From: an uncultured Prevotellaceae bacterium
GTDB lineage: Bacteria; Bacteroidota; Bacteroidia; Bacteroidales; Bacteroidaceae
DNA length: 64,000 nt
NCBI GenBank assembly: GCA_946415705.1
Contig: CAMKTN010000003.1
Coordinates: 42,134-106,133, forward strand
Direction: 5' to 3'
Position numbers and translations under genes: made by a program. Numbering within the stretch: the first letter of the stretch is position 1; the number at the start of each line of letters is the position of its first letter. Under the pieces are notes generated by a model, which saw nothing but the letters and a program-made list of their open reading frames with translations, did no database searches and had not been told where the DNA came from. Of the stretch, positions 1 to 8,939 are shown piece after piece.

Positions 1-1
1 G

Positions 2-3000
2 ACGGCATGTCCCCAGCTCCTATGGTCAGAGCATTTGGATGTCTGTTGGCCCTTGAGCCAGCAGAATAACCTGGCTGTCAACACGAAGTCCGAGAACGCG
101 GGTACGTATATCAATGTCTCGTTCGGCAAAGGCGCCAACCTGACAGCCACTGGCGTGAAGACAGCCTCGGATGCCGACGCTGGCTACACGGCCGTGGACT
201 ACGACCCCGTGCTGGTGATGCTGACGCCGAGCACGACGGTCTCGCAGAAGACAAGCGGCCATCAGCTGACCTTCCGCATACAGGCGCGCGCTGGCCATAC
301 GTTCAAACCCACGGTCATCGAGTTCGACGCCGCCAAATGTGGCACAGATAAAGGTAACTTCGATGTCTATTACAAGAACAACACCGGCGAGGAGACGGCG
401 CTTGGCACCAATATCTCGCCCCTGCGCAATAAAGTAGGGCAGGGCAACCCCAATGGCAAGAGCCACCACACGTTCCAACTCAAGAATGAGTTGGTGGAGG
501 CTGGTAAGACGTTCCAGCTGATCTTGTACGTCTATAACTTCGCCGGCCAAGACGCCGAAAACCCGAAGAGTATCGCCTTCAGCAATGTCACCATCCGTGG
601 TGAGGCGGACGAGCCCGTCTATGACGCTTCGCACTATTTCACCGCTGCCTCCTGTTCCGCAGGCGACCTGCTGAGCGTGGCTGGCTCGCTGAAGGACGGC
701 GAGAGCATCACATGGCCTGAGATGGTTCACGGCGACCCCACGGACTTCACGGTCACACCCGCCGAGGGCTACACCGCGTCTGTGTCCTATGATGATAAGG
801 TGGCTACGCTGACGGCTCAGGAAGGTGGCCAGCAGGTGTTCAGCGCCAGCATCCGCTTCAAGATGTACAAGCCCAAGGCAAAGCCCTTGAACCGCGGCTT
901 GATGGCCGTGAAGATCAGCGGCGGCGTGCTCGTGAGCTGGCGCTATCGTGCTTCCGATGCGAAGCTGAAGCCCCGCTTCCGCCTCTACCGCAACAACCGA
1001 CTCATTGGCACGAATCCCATCACAGAGCGCACGAACTTCCTGGATACCGGCGGCAACACCGCTTCCGTCTATAAGCTGGAGGTCGTGGATATCAATGGCA
1101 ACGTCATTGAGACGCAGGAAGGTGTCAAGCCCTGGAGCGACCAGGCCAAGTATATCACGCTGCAGGGCGGTGCCCCCGTGGATCCCACTTCCGCAGGCGC
1201 CACCTACACGCCCAACGATGCCTCGTTCTGTGATATGGACGGCGACGGCGAATATGAGATCATCCTGAAATGGGCGCCCAGCAACGAGAAGGATGCTGCC
1301 AGTAGCGGCACAACCTCGCCCGCGTTCTACGCCTGCTATAAGCAGGACGGCACGCGGCTGTGGATGCTCACAACGGGCCCGAATATGTTCAATTCACAAC
1401 ACACCACTCATTTCATCGCCTGGGACATGGATGGCGATGGCTACGGCGAGTTCATGGTGAAGACCGCTCCCGGAGCCATCGACGGTGAGGGTAAGTATGT
1501 CATCATGGACGGCGATGACCCGCATGCCAACTACAAGGGCGGCAAGGGTAAGCAGGAAAGCGGTGGCGAGTACCTCACGGTGTTCGATGGTATGACGGGT
1601 GCCGAGCTGAAGACCATCAAGTACCACACGGCCTATGCCGACGAGACCTCGGACTTCTGGGGTGACAGCAAGCAGAACCGTTCCGAGCGCTATCTCGCCG
1701 CTATTGCGTGGCTCGATGGCGAGGATAAGAATCCCACTGCCATCTTCGCGCGCGGCTATTATAATGGTTGCAAGATTGGCGCCTACGACTGGGACGGCGT
1801 CAATCTGACGATGCGCTGGCTACACCGAGGTGTCTCGGCCAACAGCGGCACCGTCACTTACGCCAACGGCACCGTCAAGAACATCTCTTCCACGGTCTAT
1901 GGCGAGGGCGCTCACTGGATCTGTGTGGGTGACGTGACTGGCGATGGCAAGCAGGAGATACACTACGGCTCCGGCGCCCTGAAGCCCGACGGCACCACCC
2001 TCTATCGCACGGGTCTGGGCCACGGCGACGCTATGCACTTGAGCGACTTTATCCCCTCACGTCATGGACAGGAACTGTACATGGTACATGAGAAGGGCCA
2101 GTACGGCATGGATCTGCGCGATGCTGCCACTGGTGAGATTCTGCTCCGCGTGACGGCCAGCGGCGACACGGGGCGCGGCGTCATGGCACACTACAACCCC
2201 GAAGCTGAGGATGCCTATTGGCAGTTCAGTGCTGATGCGAACCTCTATGACACCAGCAAAAACGTCATCTTACAGAACGTCGCCCACGGCGGTGGCGCAG
2301 GACTCAGCTTCCGCATCTTCTGGAACGAGACACTCGCCGATGACTTCTATGGTAAGAACGTTCTGGAATACTGGAATGTCGATAACAAAGCCTTCTGGCG
2401 TATGCAAATCAACGGCGGTAACTATGTTCTCGGCAACTATAACAACGACAGCAAGCAGAACCCCTGCGTGTCGGGCGACCTGCTCGGCGACTGGCGTGAG
2501 GAGATTGTCACCTGGGATCAGAACGGCAGCGACTACCGCCTAATTGTTCAGGCTACGAACTACCAGACCGACTATTGCATGCCGCATCTCATGGACGACT
2601 ATTCGTACCGCGCACAGCTCATTAACCAGAATTGCTGCTACAACCAGCCGCCTCACGTGAGCTTCGACCCTGCCACGCGCTACACCATCGAGCGCACAGT
2701 GCCGCAGTGCGGCTACGACCTGCTCTACACGCCTTACCCCGTGCGCGTCCCCGATGGCGTGACGGCCTATAACATCACGGGCGTTGATGCTGCCGCTGAC
2801 ACCCTGAGATACACCGCTTTGAAGGCGGGCGTTACCCTTAAGGCTGGTTCGGCTGTCATCTATAAGGGCACAGCGGGTCAGAAGGTGCGTTTCCGTCCCA
2901 GCACCAAGACAACCACGACCGTCAATGCCAACTACATAAAGGGTTGTTCCGTGGATAGCGTACTCGTCTGCAATGAGGACACCTACGAAAGTTTCTACAC

Positions 3001-3292
3001 CTTCCGTGTGAATAACGAGACTGGCCTTATGGGCTTCTTCAAGGTGGAAGAACCTACGCTACAGCTAGCCGGCGAGGTTTGGCTGCGCGTGAAGGGGACA
3101 GCCTCGAATGTGCCCCTGTCGCAGTACTTCTGGACAAAGAACGGCATACCTACGGCTGTTGAGTCCCTACCAGCAGCTCCCGCAGCCAAGGCCACTCACA
3201 TCTACGACCTCACCGGTCGCCGCATAGCTCCCTCCGCCATGCGCTCCGGACACCTCTACATTGTCAACGGAGAGAAATACTTCAAGCAGTAA
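2..3292 (+). CDS. PL11 rhamnogalacturonan lyase, 5' end outside window
   Basis: Secreted polysaccharide lyase that cleaves the rhamnogalacturonan I backbone of pectin by beta-elimination. The frame is open to the left edge, so the start and signal peptide are missing; the TTG at 35 is not a credible start. About 1096 residues remain. An N-terminal part of about 280 residues (probably carbohydrate-binding) precedes an Ig-like segment (ISGGVLVSWRYRASDAK) and a PL11 beta-propeller carrying calcium-type loops DMDGDGEYEI, DMDGDGYGEF, DVTGDGKQEI and the family motif GDLLGDWREEIV. The tail after about residue 900 is extra compared with the 722-residue lyase at 14915. The C-terminus (IYDLTGRR...GHLYIVNGEKYFK) resembles a type IX secretion sorting module. 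Family assignment is firm; exo or endo action cannot be told. Confidence 0.9.
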   Translation, partial: TACPQLLWSEHLDVCWPLSQQNNLAVNTKSENAGTYINVSFGKGANLTATGVKTASDADAGYTAVDYDPVLVMLTPSTTVSQKTSGHQLTFRIQARAGHTFKPTVIEFDAAKCGTDKGNFDVYYKNNTGEETALGTNISPLRNKVGQGNPNGKSHHTFQLKNELVEAGKTFQLILYVYNFAGQDAENPKSIAFSNVTIRGEADEPVYDASHYFTAASCSAGDLLSVAGSLKDGESITWPEMVHGDPTDFTVTPAEGYTASVSYDDKVATLTAQEGGQQVFSASIRFKMYKPKAKPLNRGLMAVKISGGVLVSWRYRASDAKLKPRFRLYRNNRLIGTNPITERTNFLDTGGNTASVYKLEVVDINGNVIETQEGVKPWSDQAKYITLQGGAPVDPTSAGATYTPNDASFCDMDGDGEYEIILKWAPSNEKDAASSGTTSPAFYACYKQDGTRLWMLTTGPNMFNSQHTTHFIAWDMDGDGYGEFMVKTAPGAIDGEGKYVIMDGDDPHANYKGGKGKQESGGEYLTVFDGMTGAELKTIKYHTAYADETSDFWGDSKQNRSERYLAAIAWLDGEDKNPTAIFARGYYNGCKIGAYDWDGVNLTMRWLHRGVSANSGTVTYANGTVKNISSTVYGEGAHWICVGDVTGDGKQEIHYGSGALKPDGTTLYRTGLGHGDAMHLSDFIPSRHGQELYMVHEKGQYGMDLRDAATGEILLRVTASGDTGRGVMAHYNPEAEDAYWQFSADANLYDTSKNVILQNVAHGGGAGLSFRIFWNETLADDFYGKNVLEYWNVDNKAFWRMQINGGNYVLGNYNNDSKQNPCVSGDLLGDWREEIVTWDQNGSDYRLIVQATNYQTDYCMPHLMDDYSYRAQLINQNCCYNQPPHVSFDPATRYTIERTVPQCGYDLLYTPYPVRVPDGVTAYNITGVDAAADTLRYTALKAGVTLKAGSAVIYKGTAGQKVRFRPSTKTTTTVNANYIKGCSVDSVLVCNEDTYESFYTFRVNNETGLMGFFKVEEPTLQLAGEVWLRVKGTASNVPLSQYFWTKNGIPTAVESLPAAPAAKATHIYDLTGRRIAPSAMRSGHLYIVNGEKYFKQ

Positions 3293-3300
3293 ACAAAAAA

Positions 3301-3330
3301 AGCCCCGCGCTTCGGCGCGGGGCTCTTTGT
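3301..3330. terminator. Bidirectional intrinsic terminator
   Basis: A perfect 10-bp GC stem (AGCCCCGCGC / GCGCGGGGCT) with a TTCG loop sits between the convergent PL11 and GH51 genes. A run of A precedes it and a T-rich stretch follows, so it can serve both strands. Confidence 0.9.
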
Positions 3331-3336
3331 TTGTCC

Positions 3337-5346
3337 TTACATCTTCACCTTGTACAGGGCGAAGGTTTTAGCGGGAATGGATCCGGGGATAGTGCCGTTG
3401 GAGATGGCGGCCTGAGCTTTCGCCGGCTTCACGATCTCGGGCTTGCCGGGCTGGTTTTCGGCATCGTAGTTGGAGCAGTCGAGGGTCGTCACCTCGGCGG
3501 TGGCGGGCAGGGCTGCGAGCTGCTTCTTGGAGAGGCCCGTGATGTTGATCTCGATGGGCTGTGCCGCGTCGGTCGTATTGATGACCTTCACGATGATCTC
3601 GTTCTTCTGCTTATCGATGACAGCGCTGGCAAAGACACCGTCCTCACCTTCGGGCACGGGGTTGGCTGCGGGCTGGCCGCCGTTGATGCTGATGGTCGTG
3701 GGGAGGACATTCGTGCCGGGATTCAGCGAGTAGAGTTGCTGCACGTAGTAGCTGGCGGTGCGGGCGGTGGAGAGGTTGTCATACCAGATGAGGTCGGGGC
3801 GCCACTGCCAGCCCTCGACATGTGAGAACAGTGGGGCGTAGGTGGCCATGTGTACCAGGTCTGCGTTACGCTCGATGTTGGTCATGAAGGCAGCCTCGTA
3901 GATGCTGGCACCGGCGTGGTTGTACTTCTTGCCCTTGTCGTGGCAGGCCCATTCGCCAGCGAAGACGCGCGGACCGTCCTTCGTGTAGAACTTACGGTCG
4001 GAGTAGCGGTTCATGGAGTTCTTGTACCACTGGATATCGCGGTAGTAGTGCTCATCCACGAGGTCGGCTTTCAGCTCGCGCATGGCCTTCCAGCCATTGA
4101 AGAAGTGGTCGTCCTCGGCGTTGGGGCCGCTGGTGCCGATGATCTTGATTTCGGGGTGTGCCTTGCGTACTTCGGGGGCGATGATGGCGAGGCGGTCGAA
4201 GTAGGGCTTCTCCCACTGCTCGTTGCCGATGCCTAGGAACTTGAGGTTGAAGGGGGCGGGGTGACCCATGTCAGCGCGCAACTTGGCCCACTGGTTGGTG
4301 GCGGGGTCGCCATTGGCGAAGTCGATGAGGTCGATGCAGTCATCGATGAACTGCTGCAGGCCTTCCTTCGTGCAGGCAGCGTGGGCGTCGTCACCGTTCT
4401 GGAACTGGCAGGCCATGCCCACGTTCAGCACGGGCAGCGGCTCGGCGCCAATCTCCTCGGAGAGCTGGAAGTACTCGAAGAAGCCGAGGCCGTAGCTCTG
4501 GAAGTAGTCGGGGAAGTAGCGCTGCGTAAAGGTGTAGTGCCAGCGGTTCTCGTTGAGCGGACGGTTCTCGACAGGACCCACGGTCTGCTTCCACTGGTAG
4601 CGCGTGGCGAGGTCTGTGCCCTCAACGATACAGCCGCCGGGGAATCGGAACACGCCCGGGTGCAGGTCTTCGAGCGCCTGTGCCACGTCAATGCGCATAC
4701 CGTTCTCATGACCCTTATAGGTGTTCACGGGGAAGAGGCTGATGTGTTCCACGTCGGTGGTCACCTTGCTGTCGCCCCAAATGCGGAGGTGTGCCTTGGC
4801 AAAGGTGCGGCGGGGTTTGATGATGGCCGTGTATTTCTTCCATTCGTTGCCCTCGATTTCAACGCCCGTGTTGCCCAGCTTCTGGTCCTCCTCCATGGTG
4901 GCGTTATCGACGAGGTCAATCCAGAGCTTGGACTTGCCGCCGTCCGGCACACGTGCCCAGAGGGAGAAACGGTAAGCTTCGCCAGCCTTGACGCCGATGC
5001 CGAAGAAACCTTGGTTCTCGATCATCGTGTGCTTGTCGCGGTGGCCAGAGGGAGCCATGCGTACATAATGCGGGTTGCGCTCAAAGGGACCATCGTCCAT
5101 GAGCGTCACCTTACCGGAGATGTCCCAGCCGGTGTAGGGATTGGGGAACTCGAAGCTGCGGTTCTTGATGAGCTCGGCGTAGAGGCCGCCGTCGGCCGCG
5201 TAGTTGATGTCCTCAAAGAAGATACCGTACATCGTGGGCTGAATGGCAGCGCCGGGTTTCTTGGCGTTGACGGTGATCACTTGTGTCTGTGCTGACAAAG
5301 TGGCCATGCACAATTGCAATACTGCAAGAATAAATAACTTTCTCAT
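3337..5346 (-). CDS. GH51 alpha-L-arabinofuranosidase
   Basis: Secreted enzyme of 669 residues that removes arabinofuranosyl side chains from arabinan, arabinoxylan or pectin. A signal peptide (MRKLFILAVLQLCMATLSAQ) is followed by the GH51 N-terminal sandwich (QPTMYGIFFEDINYAADGG), a catalytic barrel and a C-terminal beta domain. The expected acid/base glutamate lies in GIGNEQWE (about E376) and the nucleophile in FAGEWACH (about E465). The gene follows the POT transporter on the same strand after a 47-bp spacer made of AT-rich repeats and has no promoter of its own visible, so co-transcription is likely. Convergent with a PL11 lyase, which fits pectin side-chain and backbone degradation together. 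Confidence 0.95.
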   Translation of the reverse strand: MRKLFILAVLQLCMATLSAQTQVITVNAKKPGAAIQPTMYGIFFEDINYAADGGLYAELIKNRSFEFPNPYTGWDISGKVTLMDDGPFERNPHYVRMAPSGHRDKHTMIENQGFFGIGVKAGEAYRFSLWARVPDGGKSKLWIDLVDNATMEEDQKLGNTGVEIEGNEWKKYTAIIKPRRTFAKAHLRIWGDSKVTTDVEHISLFPVNTYKGHENGMRIDVAQALEDLHPGVFRFPGGCIVEGTDLATRYQWKQTVGPVENRPLNENRWHYTFTQRYFPDYFQSYGLGFFEYFQLSEEIGAEPLPVLNVGMACQFQNGDDAHAACTKEGLQQFIDDCIDLIDFANGDPATNQWAKLRADMGHPAPFNLKFLGIGNEQWEKPYFDRLAIIAPEVRKAHPEIKIIGTSGPNAEDDHFFNGWKAMRELKADLVDEHYYRDIQWYKNSMNRYSDRKFYTKDGPRVFAGEWACHDKGKKYNHAGASIYEAAFMTNIERNADLVHMATYAPLFSHVEGWQWRPDLIWYDNLSTARTASYYVQQLYSLNPGTNVLPTTISINGGQPAANPVPEGEDGVFASAVIDKQKNEIIVKVINTTDAAQPIEINITGLSKKQLAALPATAEVTTLDCSNYDAENQPGKPEIVKPAKAQAAISNGTIPGSIPAKTFALYKVKM

Positions 5347-5353
5347 ATTCTAT

Positions 5354-5393
5354 AATTTTCAATTATCAATTTTCAATTCTCAATTCTCAATTC
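5354..5393. repeat. AT-rich 9-mer repeat tract
   Basis: Consecutive units related to TTTTCAATT and TTCTCAATT fill the whole spacer between the POT stop codon and the GH51 start codon. The same family recurs near 8911, 12812, 12992, 13875, 21895, 27028, 28949, 45839 and 48431. Confidence 0.85.
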
Positions 5394-6920
5394 TTAAGCA
5401 ACTTTCTCCAGACGTTTCATCATAGAGAACATGAAGAGGGCGCTGAGGAGGCAGAGGGATGCGAAGACGAGCCAGACGGTTGTCAGCGAGAGGTCGCCCC
5501 ACAGGATACCGCCCACGGAGACGAGAAGGTTGCCGATGGCCGTAGCCACGAACCAACCGCCCATCATCATTCCCTTGTATTTCGGGGGTGCCACCTTTGA
5601 CACGAAGGAGATGCCCATCGGTGAGAGCAACAGTTCGCCAAAGGTGAGTACAAGATATACGGAGATGAGCCAGTAGGGAGATGCGGGATAGGTGGCTGTG
5701 CCGGCCTCGATGGCTGCTTTCTGCTCATTGGGCGTCAGCAGTCCCTGCGATGCGAAGATCATCAGACAGAAGGCGATGGCGGCGATAATCATACCGTAGG
5801 CAATCTTACGAGGTGCCTTGGGCTCTTTCCCCTTGGCGGCGAGGGCGCTGAAGATGGCCATCGACACTGGTGTCAGGGCGACGACATAGAAGGGGTTGAA
5901 GTGCTGGAAAATGGGCGCGCTGATGTCCACCGTGCCTGTGGCATGCTGGTACTGATAACCCAAGAAGCAGCCTGCGGCGGCAACTACGGCGGTGGCAATG
6001 CCTTTACCCTTCAGCGTCTTGCTCTGGAAGATGGAGAAGAGACCATAGACGATGAAGATGATGGCCACGAGATTCCACACATTGAAGGGCATCGTGTCAA
6101 CGCCCTCTGCGGTCTTATGCGTGAACTGATTGGCGAAATATGTCAGGGAGAGGCCGTTCTGATGGAAGGCCATCCAGAAGAAGATGACGACGGCGAAGAC
6201 CAGAATGAGGGCCGTGATGCGCTGACGTGTCTCCTCGGGAGAGAGTTCCTCTTCGGAAGCTGCATTGGTGGCGGCGTTCTTTTTCTTCTCGCCCTCAACA
6301 TGGCGGAAGGTGCTGCGGAACGTGTAGTAGATGGCAATCGAGAGAATCAACGACGCACAGGCTACGGCAAAAGCGAAGTGATAGCTGTCGGCATGGGAGT
6401 AGCCCAGTTCGATCTCAGCCCATTTCATAATCTCCACAGCCGCCGTGGGTGCAAAGAGCGCACCGATATTGATAGCCATATAGAAGAGCGAGAAACCCGC
6501 ATCGCGGCGGTCAGCAAAGCGAGGCTCATCGTAGAGATTGCCGACCATCACTTGCAGGTTGCCCTTGAAAAGGCCCGTTCCAAAGCTGATGAGCAGCAAG
6601 GCTGCGAACATACCCGCGAACGCTACGGCACCGCTGCCGAGGGGTATGGACAGGAACAGGTAGCCCAGGAACATGATCATGATGCCAATGGTTACCATGC
6701 GCCCGAAGCCAAACTTATCGGCCATGATACCTCCCACCAGCGGAAGGAAATAGACGAGGCCGAGGAAGACGCCATAGATGATGCCAGATACAGACTCGGT
6801 GAGACCGAAGTTCTCACCAAGGAACAGCGCGAAGACGGCGAGCATGGTATAGTAACCGAAGCGCTCGCCCGTGTTGGCCAGGGCGAGCGCCCAGAGACCT
6901 TTGGGTTGGTTTTCGAACAT
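5394..6920 (-). CDS. POT/PTR family peptide:H+ symporter
   Basis: Inner-membrane proton-coupled di/tripeptide transporter of the major facilitator superfamily, 508 residues with about 12-14 hydrophobic segments. The N-terminus carries the POT signature region (ALANTGERFGYYTMLAVFAL), and the conserved FANQFTHKTA and GELLLSPMGISF segments are present. The ATG at 6920 (MFENQPKGLW) is preferred over an upstream TTG in the same frame because homology begins there. A TATCTTTGC promoter lies at 7007-7015. The GH51 gene follows on the same strand. Substrate specificity within the POT family cannot be read from the sequence. Confidence 0.92.
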   Translation of the reverse strand: MFENQPKGLWALALANTGERFGYYTMLAVFALFLGENFGLTESVSGIIYGVFLGLVYFLPLVGGIMADKFGFGRMVTIGIMIMFLGYLFLSIPLGSGAVAFAGMFAALLLISFGTGLFKGNLQVMVGNLYDEPRFADRRDAGFSLFYMAINIGALFAPTAAVEIMKWAEIELGYSHADSYHFAFAVACASLILSIAIYYTFRSTFRHVEGEKKKNAATNAASEEELSPEETRQRITALILVFAVVIFFWMAFHQNGLSLTYFANQFTHKTAEGVDTMPFNVWNLVAIIFIVYGLFSIFQSKTLKGKGIATAVVAAAGCFLGYQYQHATGTVDISAPIFQHFNPFYVVALTPVSMAIFSALAAKGKEPKAPRKIAYGMIIAAIAFCLMIFASQGLLTPNEQKAAIEAGTATYPASPYWLISVYLVLTFGELLLSPMGISFVSKVAPPKYKGMMMGGWFVATAIGNLLVSVGGILWGDLSLTTVWLVFASLCLLSALFMFSMMKRLEKVA

Positions 6921-7006
6921 AGTTTTTTTGGTATGCGGACACCGCCGCAAGTTAAAGTTTATGGTTTAGAGTTTATAGTTTAGAGTAAAGTTGAATGTTT
7001 TTCGGG

Positions 7007-7015
7007 GCAAAGATA
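7007..7015 (-). promoter_or_regulatory. Bacteroidetes -7 element for POT transporter
   Basis: On the minus strand this reads TATCTTTGC, matching TAnnTTTGC. It lies about 87 bp upstream of the POT start and back to back with the SulP promoter. Confidence 0.7.
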
Positions 7016-7089
7016 AGCATAAATCAATAAAATCATCATCTTTGTGTCCTTTTTTCTTGGTTGAAGTTCATAAAAAGCGACAAAAAGCG

Positions 7090-7098
7090 TACCTTTGC
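7090..7098 (+). promoter_or_regulatory. Bacteroidetes -7 element for SulP gene
   Basis: TACCTTTGC, 21 bp before the ATG at 7119, so the transcript leader would be only about 15 nt long. Confidence 0.7.
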
Positions 7099-7118
7099 AG
7101 CCTCAAACAGGCACATTT

Positions 7119-8825
7119 ATGAAGCCAACTATCTTCAGTAGCTTAAAGAACTACGACCGCGAGACGTTCGTCAAGGATCTGCTGGCGGGTATCATCGTAG
7201 GTATCGTAGCCCTGCCGCTGGCCATCGCCTTCGGTATTGCTTCCGGGGTCACACCCGAACAGGGCATCATCACTGCCATCGTGGCAGGTTTAATCATCTC
7301 GCTCCTCGGCGGTTCGCGCGTACAAATTGGCGGCCCCACGGGAGCGTTCATTGTTATTATAGCCGGTATTATCCAGCAGTATGGTATGCAGGGGCTGATG
7401 GTGGCTACTATTCTCGCGGGCGCGTTCCTTATATTATTAGGACTGTTCCGCTTGGGGACCATCATCAAGTATATCCCTTATCCCATTGTCGTGGGTTTTA
7501 CGAGCGGTATTGCCCTGACCATCTTCACGACACAGGTGAAGGACCTCTTCGGCCTGACCATCGACGGTGCTGTGCCCGCCGACTTCATCTCCAAGTGGGG
7601 GTGTTATGCGCACAACTTCGCCAGTATCGACCTGTGGAGCACCATCGTGGGTGTCGGCTCTGTGCTGATCATCGCCTGCTGGCCCTACATGAATAAGGTC
7701 AAGTATGTCAACGGTCATCTCTCGGCGCTGAACAAGCTGCCGGGTTCGCTGATTGCGATTATCGTGATGACTGTGGGCGTGCTGATTCTCAAGAGCTACG
7801 GGCTGGCCGAGAGCGTTGATACCATCGGCGACCGCTTCCGCATCAATGCCGCGTTGCCCTCGCCCGAGGTTCCGGCGCTGTCGTGGGAGATCATTCGCGG
7901 CCTCTTCGCACCGGCCATCACGATCGCCGTGCTTGGTGCCATTGAGTCGCTGCTGTCGGCAACGGTGGCCGACGGTGTGATCGGCGACCGCCACGACTCG
8001 AACCAGGAGCTTATCGCACAGGGCGTGGCCAATATCGTCAGCCCCATCTTCGGCGGTATTCCCGCCACGGGAGCCATCGCGCGCACGATGACCAATATCA
8101 ACAACGGCGGCCGCACGCCAATTGCGGGCATTATCCACGCTGCCGTGCTGCTGCTTATCTTCTTGATTCTGATGCCCTACGCGCAGTATATCCCGATGGC
8201 CTGTCTGGCGGGTGTGCTGGTGATCGTGAGTTATAATATGAGCGGCTGGCGCACATTCCGTCAGTTGCTGAAGAACCCCAAGTCGGACATCTCCGTGCTG
8301 CTGATTACGTTCTTCCTCACGGTCATCTTCGATCTCACGGTTGCCATTGAAGTCGGTCTGATGCTGGCATGTCTGCTTTGCATGCGCCGCATGGCTGAGA
8401 CCACGCAGGTCAGCGTCCTCACCGATGAGATTGACCCCGCAGAGGAAGTCGATTTCGAGGCTACGAACCTTGAGCACTTCAAGATTCCCGATGGCTGTGA
8501 GGTCTATGAGATCAACGGTCCCTTCTTCTTCGGTATCGCCAACCGCTTCGAGGAGATCATGGGGCGTATGCCTCATCGCCCGAAGGTGCGCATTATCCGT
8601 ATGCGTAAGGTGCCCTTTGTCGATAGCACGGGTATGCACAACCTGGAGAACCTCATTCAGATGTCTCGCCAGGAGGGCATTCATGTCATCCTCTCCGGTG
8701 TCAATCCCAAGGTACACGAAGTGCTGATGCACAACGACTTCGGCACCATCGTGGGCGAGGAGAATATCCAGCCCCATATCAATCTGGCCCTGCAGCGTGC
8801 CCGCGAAGTACTGGGTGTCAGTTGA
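7119..8825 (+). CDS. SulP (SLC26) anion transporter with STAS domain
   Basis: Inner-membrane anion transporter of 568 residues; family substrates include sulfate and bicarbonate. The SulP core begins DLLAGIIVGIVALPLAIAFG and includes GGPTGAFIVIIAGI and IFGGIPATGAIARTMTNIN. A cytoplasmic STAS domain occupies about the last 110 residues (VDSTGMHNLENL is the STAS phosphoacceptor-like loop). The ATG at 7119 is chosen: the longer frame starts with a TTG inside the promoter. Divergent from the POT gene. Substrate is not predictable here; bicarbonate is plausible because many SulP proteins without sulfate genes nearby move it, but that is inference. Confidence 0.9.
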   Translation: MKPTIFSSLKNYDRETFVKDLLAGIIVGIVALPLAIAFGIASGVTPEQGIITAIVAGLIISLLGGSRVQIGGPTGAFIVIIAGIIQQYGMQGLMVATILAGAFLILLGLFRLGTIIKYIPYPIVVGFTSGIALTIFTTQVKDLFGLTIDGAVPADFISKWGCYAHNFASIDLWSTIVGVGSVLIIACWPYMNKVKYVNGHLSALNKLPGSLIAIIVMTVGVLILKSYGLAESVDTIGDRFRINAALPSPEVPALSWEIIRGLFAPAITIAVLGAIESLLSATVADGVIGDRHDSNQELIAQGVANIVSPIFGGIPATGAIARTMTNINNGGRTPIAGIIHAAVLLLIFLILMPYAQYIPMACLAGVLVIVSYNMSGWRTFRQLLKNPKSDISVLLITFFLTVIFDLTVAIEVGLMLACLLCMRRMAETTQVSVLTDEIDPAEEVDFEATNLEHFKIPDGCEVYEINGPFFFGIANRFEEIMGRMPHRPKVRIIRMRKVPFVDSTGMHNLENLIQMSRQEGIHVILSGVNPKVHEVLMHNDFGTIVGEENIQPHINLALQRAREVLGVS

Positions 8826-8910
8826 TAATGGACAGAGGACAATGGACAATTGACAAAGAAAATTTCCGTGTCTTTCCATTTCTTTCCGTGTTTTCCGTAA
8901 TATATTAAAC

Positions 8911-8932
8911 TCTCAATTTTCAATTCTCAATT
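8911..8932. repeat. AT-rich 9-mer repeat tract before purF-like gene
   Basis: TCTCAATTTT and CAATTCTCAA type units end 7 bp before the ATG at 8940. The preceding 8826-8905 stretch carries two other low-complexity motifs, GGACAATGGACAATTGAC and repeats of TTTCCGTGT; no other signal was seen in this spacer. Confidence 0.8.
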
Positions 8933-8939
8933 ATAAAGA

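Noticed and set aside
35..3292. TTG at 35 as the start of the first PL11 gene
   Set aside because: The frame is open to base 2 and no signal peptide follows; the gene is cut by the window edge.
4261..5295. 344-residue open frame on the plus strand opposite GH51
   Set aside because: It mirrors the codon structure of the GH51 gene, has no recognisable domain and no promoter; typical antisense shadow in GC-rich DNA.
7437..8879. 480-residue open frame opposite SulP
   Set aside because: His/Asp/Arg-rich shadow composition without domain; the SulP frame is certain.
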